From positions 1-47,336 of the forward strand of contig JARVGK010000011.1 of NCBI GenBank assembly GCA_029762535.1: 47,336 bases of DNA. The letters run 5' to 3'. Each line of letters starts with the position of its first letter. Within the stretch, counting starts at the first letter, position 1. The stretch comes from Thermoplasmatota archaeon. Its GTDB lineage: Archaea; Thermoplasmatota; Penumbrarchaeia; Penumbrarchaeales; Penumbrarchaeaceae. The translations under genes were made by a program, and so were the position numbers. A model generated the notes under the pieces. The model was given only the letters and a program-made list of their open reading frames with translations. It was not told the DNA's origin and searched no databases. This document shows, piece after piece, positions 42,661 to 47,336 of the stretch.

Positions 42661-44232
42661 CTATGTTTCCGGTACAAGGGAAGGAGAGCTCATCTCGGTA
42701 GGGACCGCTATGTCCAACTGATGCAGTATCGTCCTGCCAATATGGGAGAGGTTCATATCCCCTTCGGAGAGAACATGCGCCTTTCCGATGCCCTGGCAAA
42801 CGTAGATGAACGGCACGGGGTTGGTGGTATGTGCCGTGAACGGAACGTTCTTCTCCGTATCCCACATCTTCTCCGAATTGCCGTGGTCCGCCGTGAACAG
42901 CAGATGGTACCCCGCGTCCAGACCTGCCTTTACCACCTTTCCGATGCATGAATCAACCGCCTCGACGGCGGCCTTCGCCGCCTCGAGTATACCCGTGTGC
43001 CCGACCATGTCCGAGTTGGCGAAGTTGAGCACCCCCAGATCGAACGTCGATCCCTCGAGCTCCTTGACGATCGCGTCGGCCAGCTCGGGGGCCGACATCT
43101 CGGGCTTCTGATCGTATGTCCTGACCTGGGGAGACGGTACGAGTATCCTTGCCTCGTTGGGATAGGGGTCCTCCCTCCCTCCGGAGAAGAAGAAGGTCAC
43201 GTGCGGATACTTCTCCGTCTCGGCGATCCTCAGCTGCCTCAATCCCTTCCGGGATATGACCTCTCCTATGCCCATCGTGACCGATTCCTCCGGGAATCCG
43301 ACGTGTGTGAACATGGACTCGTCGTAGTCCGTCATCGCGACGAAGTAAGGTCTGACCGCCTTCGGCCTGACGAAACCCCCGAAGAACGGATAGATGAAGG
43401 CCTTCGTAAGCTGCCTCGCCCTGTCCGGCCGGAAGTTGAAGAACAGGAGCGTGTCGCCCTCCTTCACCAGGGAGGGTTTGGATCCAGGACCGTCCACGAT
43501 CTGCACGGGTTTGATGAACTCGTCCGAGACGTCCCTGTCATATGATCCTAGAATGTACTTGACAGGGTCGGAGGAGACGTTATCCTGCGGGGATATGTAA
43601 TAGTTGAATGCCTCCTCCGTCCGATCCCATCTCCGATCCCGATCCATGGCATAGAACCTCCCCATGACGGTGGCTATCTTCACGCGGTGATCAGGATCGA
43701 TGGTCCCTATCCAATCAATGAGAGATGATATCTCTTCCGCGGCGGAGCGGGGGGGAACGTCCCTCCCGTCGGTGATGACGTGTATCCTGATGTTCCTCAC
43801 ATTTTCCTTCAAGGCCAAATTGATCAATGCCTTGAGGTGTTCGATATGGCTGTGGACGCCTCCCTCGGAGGTCAATCCGAGGAGGTGCAGCGTCGCACCT
43901 GAACGCTTTGCGTTCTCGATGCCCTTCGATATCTCCTCGTTGTCGTTTATCGACCCGTCCTTGATGGCGCGGTTTATCTTGACCAGAGGCTGGTAGATTA
44001 CCCTGCCCGCTCCGATGGTGAGATGTCCGACCTCGCTGTTCCCCATCTGACCGTGGGGAAGCCCGACATGCTCCTGCGAGGCCTCTATCAGCCGGAAGGG
44101 GAACTCCGATACCAGATCGTCGAAGTTGGGAGTATTGGCCAATGCGATGGCGTTATGCTCCCTCTCATCCGAGTGCCCCCATCCGTCGAGTATGACCAGG
44201 AGCAGTTTCTTCGTATGGGGGATGCGTTTCAT
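42661..44232 (-). CDS. gpmI: 2,3-bisphosphoglycerate-independent phosphoglycerate mutase (GpmI type)
   Basis: Interconverts 3- and 2-phosphoglycerate in glycolysis and gluconeogenesis using two Mn ions and a phosphoserine. Diagnostic stretches are LLVILDGWGH, GQMGNSEVGH with the catalytic Ser, TSEGGVHSH, VITDGRDVPP, FFNFRPDRARQLT, LNFANSDMVGHTG and TADHGNSEKM. Length (523 aa) matches bacterial GpmI; most archaea instead use the shorter ApgM form. ATG 44232 is chosen because a GATATACA box (44255-44261) lies 26 bp upstream and there is no ribosome site; GTG 44238 would precede the predicted start site. It has its own promoter, 56 bp after the DUF92 gene. Confidence 0.96.
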   Translation of the reverse strand: MKRIPHTKKLLLVILDGWGHSDEREHNAIALANTPNFDDLVSEFPFRLIEASQEHVGLPHGQMGNSEVGHLTIGAGRVIYQPLVKINRAIKDGSINDNEEISKGIENAKRSGATLHLLGLTSEGGVHSHIEHLKALINLALKENVRNIRIHVITDGRDVPPRSAAEEISSLIDWIGTIDPDHRVKIATVMGRFYAMDRDRRWDRTEEAFNYYISPQDNVSSDPVKYILGSYDRDVSDEFIKPVQIVDGPGSKPSLVKEGDTLLFFNFRPDRARQLTKAFIYPFFGGFVRPKAVRPYFVAMTDYDESMFTHVGFPEESVTMGIGEVISRKGLRQLRIAETEKYPHVTFFFSGGREDPYPNEARILVPSPQVRTYDQKPEMSAPELADAIVKELEGSTFDLGVLNFANSDMVGHTGILEAAKAAVEAVDSCIGKVVKAGLDAGYHLLFTADHGNSEKMWDTEKNVPFTAHTTNPVPFIYVCQGIGKAHVLSEGDMNLSHIGRTILHQLDIAVPTEMSSPSLVPET

Positions 44233-44287
44233 GACCACTCGTATGATGAAGGATGTATATCATACCTGGGCCGTATGAGGCATGCGT

Positions 44288-45082
44288 TCAGGAGAGGAAT
44301 ATATAGAATGGAACGGTCAACAACACAGCGGAAAGGATCGTGATGAAGTTGACGAGATTGTTGGTGAGATAACCCTTGTTCTGAAGTGTGGCGCCCAGCA
44401 GGCTGTCCAGCTGACAGCCGAACCATCCGATGAGCAGAGGGGCCACTATGACGATCGGGGCCGCATCGAGTCCGTGTATCCTGGTGCTTATGAATATGTC
44501 CGTCATCAGGAAATATCCGACCACGCTCACGATGAGGGCTCCGATGAAGGCTGCGGTGTTGCCAAGCAGGGACACTCCCCCATTGACGCCAGGGTCCACG
44601 ATCCTCTTGGGATCGGTTATAAGCCTCGGGTTCCTTGCCAGGACCCCGATCTCGGATGCGAAGGTGTCCGCCGTGGCGACCGATATGGCCACGAGGAAGA
44701 GGAACGCAGGAAGGCCGGAGGAGATCTCGTTCAGGGGGCCGGAGAACCATGCGATGGCCAGAGGTAGTATGCCGTTCGCCATCACGTTCCTGGCTCCTCT
44801 CTCCCCTCCACCTCCCTCGCCCAGGCCCAGCTCCTTCTTCCGGGAATACTTCCACATCGTCACCCAATAGGAGGCGAACAGGAAAGTGAGCATCATCAGG
44901 AACCAGAAGAAATCCGACCATATCACAAGAAGGATGCCGAGAACGACCGCGAGTATGCTCCCCTTGATATCGAGTATCCTCTTTAAGAACGTATAGAGCC
45001 CCAGGAGGACGCAGAGCGCCGATGCTAGTATGAGCATCGTGGGGTCGAGATCGGGGATGATTGATGCCAGTAGGTCGGCCAT
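44288..45082 (-). CDS. DUF92/TIGR00297 integral membrane protein (VTE6-like)
   Basis: About 264 aa with seven or so membrane helices. Family marks are ATADTFASEIG, DPGVNGGVSLLGN and CQLDSLLGATLQNKG. The family includes plant VTE6, a phytyl-phosphate kinase, and is related to CTP-dependent isoprenoid/lipid kinases, so a role in polyprenol or archaeal lipid phosphate metabolism is plausible but unproven. The start is set at ATG 45082: a TATATA box (45105-45112) is centred exactly 26 bp upstream and GGAG also precedes it. The ATG at 45115 would lie upstream of the promoter. Confidence 0.85.
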   Translation of the reverse strand: MADLLASIIPDLDPTMLILASALCVLLGLYTFLKRILDIKGSILAVVLGILLVIWSDFFWFLMMLTFLFASYWVTMWKYSRKKELGLGEGGGGERGARNVMANGILPLAIAWFSGPLNEISSGLPAFLFLVAISVATADTFASEIGVLARNPRLITDPKRIVDPGVNGGVSLLGNTAAFIGALIVSVVGYFLMTDIFISTRIHGLDAAPIVIVAPLLIGWFGCQLDSLLGATLQNKGYLTNNLVNFITILSAVLLTVPFYIFLS

Positions 45083-45104
45083 CTGCTCCGGGTAGAGTTC
45101 ATCA

Positions 45105-45112
45105 TTATATAT
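45105..45112 (-). promoter_or_regulatory. TATA box of the DUF92 gene
   Basis: The minus strand reads ATATATAA, centred 26 bp before ATG 45082. It coincides with the codons of an alternative upstream start and so decides against that start. Confidence 0.55.
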
Positions 45113-45136
45113 CATTTTCTAGAATCGGGCCCATTG

Positions 45137-45144
45137 TTAAATAT
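45137..45144 (+). promoter_or_regulatory. TATA box of the multi-zinc-ribbon gene
   Basis: TTAAATAT, centred 27 bp before ATG 45168, fits leaderless initiation. Together with the minus-strand box at 45105-45112 it forms a compact divergent promoter region. Confidence 0.5.
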
Positions 45145-45167
45145 CGCTGAAGGGATTGTACCCCTGT

Positions 45168-45806
45168 ATGGACGAAGGGGAAGATCCTCTCAGCTTTCGC
45201 AAGCGCCTCGAGAAGGCCGGTGAGATGGACCTCTCCTCGTCCGGAAGCGTCGTTAGGGACGAGACCGCCCTCTGGATCGAGCCCACGGACGAGGTCAGGA
45301 CCATCGAGATGGATGACGTCAAGGGCAGGATCAAGGTCCAGGGATACGATCTATCGGATCCCGAGCCCCCTTCCCCGGATGCCGAGGCCAGGGCGCTGCG
45401 CAAGGCGGACCCCACGGCGGATTACAAGAGGAACGCCAAGGCCTACGGCGTGATGTGCCCTACTTGTTTGGGTTCGGGGAAATGCCAGGAATGCAGGGGA
45501 AGGGGCAGGGTCAAGCTCATTTTCAAATGCAAGGTATGCGGTGGAAGCGGGAAATGCCAGGAATGCGAAAAAGAGAGCGAGATCGATTGCCCTCAGTGTG
45601 GCGAGTTCGTCAGCCAGTATGCGGACTCATGTATGAAATGCGGGCTCTCGTTCACCTGTCCGGACTGCGGAGCGCACATGCCGGCGATGGGGACCAAATG
45701 CATATCCTGCATGACCGAGTTCAAATGCCCGAAGTGCAGAAAGGCGTATCCCAGGGCCTTCTCGTGGAGATGCCCTCACTGCAAGAGCTGGAACCGCTAC
45801 TCGTAA
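45168..45806 (+). CDS. Multi-zinc-ribbon protein with DnaJ-like CxxCxGxG repeats
   Basis: About 212 aa, cytosolic. The first 95 residues are acidic and without motif. The rest contains about ten C-x2-C knuckles: two resemble the DnaJ/RNF-type zinc module (CPTCLGSGKCQEC and CKVCGGSGKCQEC) and the others are rubredoxin-like ribbons (CPQCG, CMKCG, CPDCG, CISC, CPKC, CPHC). Such proteins often mediate protein-protein or RNA contacts, and the next gene is LSm, but no specific role can be given. ATG 45168 is used with a TATA 27 bp upstream; a TTG at 45156 lies too close to AAGGGA. Confidence 0.8.
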   Translation: MDEGEDPLSFRKRLEKAGEMDLSSSGSVVRDETALWIEPTDEVRTIEMDDVKGRIKVQGYDLSDPEPPSPDAEARALRKADPTADYKRNAKAYGVMCPTCLGSGKCQECRGRGRVKLIFKCKVCGGSGKCQECEKESEIDCPQCGEFVSQYADSCMKCGLSFTCPDCGAHMPAMGTKCISCMTEFKCPKCRKAYPRAFSWRCPHCKSWNRYS

Positions 45807-45852
45807 ACTTACTTATATGTCCTCCATCTGTGGGGGGTTCAGGTGTATGGAA

Positions 45853-46083
45853 ATGGTCATGCCTCTCGCTCTTCTCGAGAAATACATTGGGAAGCCGGTC
45901 TCGGTCCTGTTGAAGGACGGAAGGACCATGGACGGGGACCTTGCAGGATACGATGAATACCTCAACATGGTACTTCACAGGGCCGAGGAGAAACAGGGCG
46001 AGAACATCAAGATCATAGGCGACGTCATTCTGAGGGGGAATAACGTCATCTCCATATCGCCGATCATATCCCGAGAGGGATGA
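45853..46083 (+). CDS. Archaeal Sm-like protein (LSm/SmAP)
   Basis: A 76-residue RNA-binding protein of the Sm fold that forms homoheptameric rings and binds U-rich RNA. Sm1 is visible as VSVLLKDGRTMDGDLAGYDEYLNMVL and Sm2 as VILRGNNVISISP, including the RG-N pair that contacts the base. ATG 45853 is favoured, since AGGTG (45841-45845) is 7 nt upstream; the ATG at 45847 is too close. It follows the zinc-ribbon gene by 46 bp, likely the same transcript, and overlaps the convergent SGNH gene by 20 bp. Confidence 0.94.
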   Translation: MVMPLALLEKYIGKPVSVLLKDGRTMDGDLAGYDEYLNMVLHRAEEKQGENIKIIGDVILRGNNVISISPIISREG

Positions 46084-46717
46084 TGGTGCAGGCCACGGGG
46101 ACTATGTTCGAGTCCATGCACCTTCGGTAGAGCTTTTCGAGGTCCTCTATAGTTTCCTCCAAATGGATCCCGATAAGCACATCATTTGTACCTCCTAGTA
46201 CGATACAATGGTCCGGCAGATGGGGGATCACCTCGGTATCGAAGCGGTTGAGCATTCCCAGGACAGTGTTACCGGCGATCCCCCTGTTGATGACGCTCTT
46301 TCCTGTGAGATCATGGAGGAAGTACGGGAAGTTGTTGGGGGGATCGATCCTCCTGTCGATGGGGATCCCGTTGCGGGAGATTTCGATCCTCATGGGATGC
46401 CCTTGAGTGTGGGAGTCGCCCAGGCATACTATCTGGGAGAGGCCTTCCGCGCAGTCGAAGTAGCCGTCGTAGAGGGCCTTTGCTATGAGTTGTTGTCCTT
46501 TTTCGTTGAGGTGGGCGTTGTCCCCGATGCCGAGATCGTCGCGTAGCTTCACATTGTTGTCGGGATCGACGAAGAGCGGGTAGAGATCGATGAGGGGGAT
46601 GCAGAGATCGTCCGCTGTTGTTCGGATCCACTCGTTGATGCGAAGGAGGGTGAGCCTGACGTTCTGAATGTATTCGTTTTCTGTTTTGAGTTTGAAGGCA
46701 CCCGTGTCGATCTCCAT
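46064..46717 (-). CDS. SGNH/GDSL-type hydrolase with circularly permuted block order
   Basis: A 217-residue hydrolase of the SGNH fold. The catalytic Ser102 is in CLGDSHTQG (block I), the oxyanion Gly in RGIAGNT (block II), Asn178 in LGGTND (block III), and the Asp/His pair in GIGDNAHLNEKG (Asp66, His69; block V). Normally block V comes last; here the segment NEWIRTTADDL to LIAKALYD occupies residues 27-83, ahead of block I. The protein ends at TIIPLGI, exactly where the helix now at the N-terminus would normally follow. All four blocks are intact, so it may be active. An in-frame stop upstream of ATG 46717 excludes an additional N-terminal domain. No signal peptide. Substrate unknown. Confidence 0.85.
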   Translation of the reverse strand: MEIDTGAFKLKTENEYIQNVRLTLLRINEWIRTTADDLCIPLIDLYPLFVDPDNNVKLRDDLGIGDNAHLNEKGQQLIAKALYDGYFDCAEGLSQIVCLGDSHTQGHPMRIEISRNGIPIDRRIDPPNNFPYFLHDLTGKSVINRGIAGNTVLGMLNRFDTEVIPHLPDHCIVLGGTNDVLIGIHLEETIEDLEKLYRRCMDSNIVPVACTIIPLGI

Positions 46718-46777
46718 GTCGAAGGTATGTGGGTGGGAGTATTTGTTGTTTTTTTATGGGTGGGGATATTGATGTGG

Positions 46778-46805
46778 AAAGCATCCCCCTCAACGGGGAT
46801 GCTTT
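46778..46805. repeat. Perfect 11-bp inverted repeat between SGNH and AbrB-like genes
   Basis: AAAGCATCCCC (46778-46788) and GGGGATGCTTT (46795-46805) are perfectly complementary across a 6-nt loop. There is no T-tract on either side, so it is not a typical terminator. It lies just upstream of a possible TATA for the SGNH gene (ATAAAAAAAC on the minus strand, 46748-46757) and 20 bp before the TATA of the AbrB-like gene, a position suited to an operator. Confidence 0.6.
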
Positions 46806-46823
46806 ATCGATCCGGTCTTTGTA

Positions 46824-46860
46824 AATTTATATATACATTGTATCTATATAGTATATGTGA
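46824..46860 (+). promoter_or_regulatory. TATA box and AT-rich imperfect palindrome upstream of the AbrB-like gene
   Basis: AATTTATATATAC (46824-46836) gives a predicted start near 46857 and a leader of about 45 nt. Directly after it is an imperfect dyad centred on CTATATAG (46844-46851), with ACATTGTAT on one side and a partly matching ATATGT on the other. AbrB/MazE-type proteins commonly bind such AT-rich dyads and control their own gene. Confidence 0.4.
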
Positions 46861-46902
46861 TTAATTGAAGCTCCATAATCACGTTGAAGGAGGTGCATGA
46901 AA

Positions 46903-47190
46903 ATGAGCAAATGCCCGGAATGTGGAAAGACCCTCAAACTGGAAAAGAGGGAGATCTCTCCAGGGGTATATTCCAACGTTGAGGTCTGTCCCGGTTGTGA
47001 GGAAGAATGGCTCGATGAGAACGAGTACGAAGAGCTTCGAGCCCTTTTCAAAAGGAAGGTCTTCCGCGTAGGAGGTAGCCTGGCGGTGAGATTGCCCAAG
47101 GAGATCGCTGATGCCATCGGAATAAATGACGGGGATAACTTGAGGATCTCTGCCAAGGACCATAAGATAATCATCGAAACCGCCCCATAG
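46903..47190 (+). CDS. Zinc-ribbon plus AbrB/SpoVT domain protein
   Basis: A 95-residue small regulator. A four-Cys zinc ribbon (Cys4, 7, 29, 32: CPECGKTL and VCPGCEEEW) is joined by a short charged helix to a swapped-hairpin AbrB/MazE-like DNA-binding domain (VFRVGGSLAVRLPKEIADAIGINDGDNLRI). ATG 46903 is favoured, with GGAGGTG about 8 nt upstream; ATG 46897 is too close. MazE-like antitoxins have the same second domain, but no toxin gene is adjacent, so a transcription regulator that probably acts on its own promoter is more likely. Confidence 0.9.
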   Translation: MSKCPECGKTLKLEKREISPGVYSNVEVCPGCEEEWLDENEYEELRALFKRKVFRVGGSLAVRLPKEIADAIGINDGDNLRISAKDHKIIIETAP

Positions 47191-47271
47191 TAATAAGTCC
47201 ACACTGAGACTTTTCTACCCACCCCGAGTGTGGCTAGGACCGTCTATCCAACCTATACAATACCATGTAAA

Positions 47272-47306
47272 GGTTTATAGGCATCACTTCGTTCCGCCTA
47301 TAAACC
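47272..47306. repeat. Perfect 11-bp inverted repeat carrying TATA boxes, upstream of a tRNA
   Basis: GGTTTATAGGC (47272-47282) and GCCTATAAACC (47296-47306) are perfect inverted copies with a 13-nt spacer. The left arm contains a TATA (GTTTATAG) about 36 bp before the probable tRNA, and the right arm ends 6 bp before it. Confidence 0.6.
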
Positions 47307-47312
47307 AACATG

Positions 47313-47336
47313 GCCCCGATAGGGTAGCCTGGATAT
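47313..47336 (+). tRNA. 5' end of a probable tRNA, cut by the window edge
   Basis: From G47313 the sequence fits a tRNA: 7-nt acceptor strand GCCCCGA, then T8-A9, a D stem starting GGGT, and a D loop AGCCTGGAT containing the invariant A14 and G18-G19. The next bases (AT) begin the ATCC expected to close the stem. The anticodon lies outside the window, so its identity is not known. Confidence 0.55.

Noticed and set aside
46903..47190. Toxin-antitoxin module
   Set aside because: The AbrB/MazE-like domain suggests an antitoxin, but there is no toxin ORF on either side.

Overview
The window looks like a chromosomal segment of a euryarchaeon, most likely a protein-degrading member of the Thermoplasmatota. 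The archaeal markers are the DNA polymerase D large subunit (20110-23868), an LSm protein (45853-46083), GGAGGTGA-type ribosome sites inside operons, and TATA boxes placed about 26 bp upstream of first codons (leaderless transcription). Secreted gingipain-type peptidases and large Ig/PKD/FG-GAP surface proteins fit what is known of sediment Thermoplasmatota. The lineage is an inference; there is no rRNA in the window.

Layout, left to right. 2-895 is the 3' end of a cell-surface protein. 952-4073 (minus) is aclB-aclA, a two-subunit ATP-citrate lyase. 4464-5753 is a PaaK-type aryl-CoA ligase. 5909-9862 is a gingipain-like (C25) surface protease, tail to tail with a five-PAS histidine kinase (9838-12423). 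12525-15754 (minus) is a compact operon: polyferredoxin, tungsten aldehyde:ferredoxin oxidoreductase, MoaD-like carrier and a 61-residue protein of unknown function. 15903-16511 (isochorismatase fold) and 16568-18667 (FN3/Ig surface protein) diverge from one shared TATA element. Then follow MntP, a metallophosphoesterase, DP2, a 2-Cys peroxiredoxin and a Zn-ribbon methyltransferase. 25205-29506 is a giant protein with a seven-bladed FG-GAP propeller. 29618-32920 is a MacB/LolD-type ABC exporter.

32983-42393 (minus) is a five-gene operon transcribed from 42393 down: a giant Ig-like membrane protein with a cytosolic DUF4129-like tail, a DUF4350-like protein, a MoxR AAA+ ATPase, a DUF58 protein and an eight-helix membrane protein. 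It ends at a T10 terminator. I consider it the best candidate for an under-described system: a MoxR/DUF58 machine tied to calcium-repeat surface proteins.

The right end holds a bacterial-type phosphoglycerate mutase (GpmI), a DUF92 membrane protein, a multi-zinc-ribbon protein, LSm, an SGNH hydrolase whose conserved blocks run in circularly permuted order, a zinc-ribbon/AbrB regulator, and the first 24 bases of a probable tRNA.

Metabolic reading (inference): extracellular proteolysis, then fermentation of amino acids through aldehydes and aryl acids (AOR, PaaK), with ATP-citrate lyase either making acetyl-CoA from citrate or taking part in a reductive TCA route. No CRISPR array, IS element or prophage was seen. 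The longest gene-poor stretch is 4074-4463.
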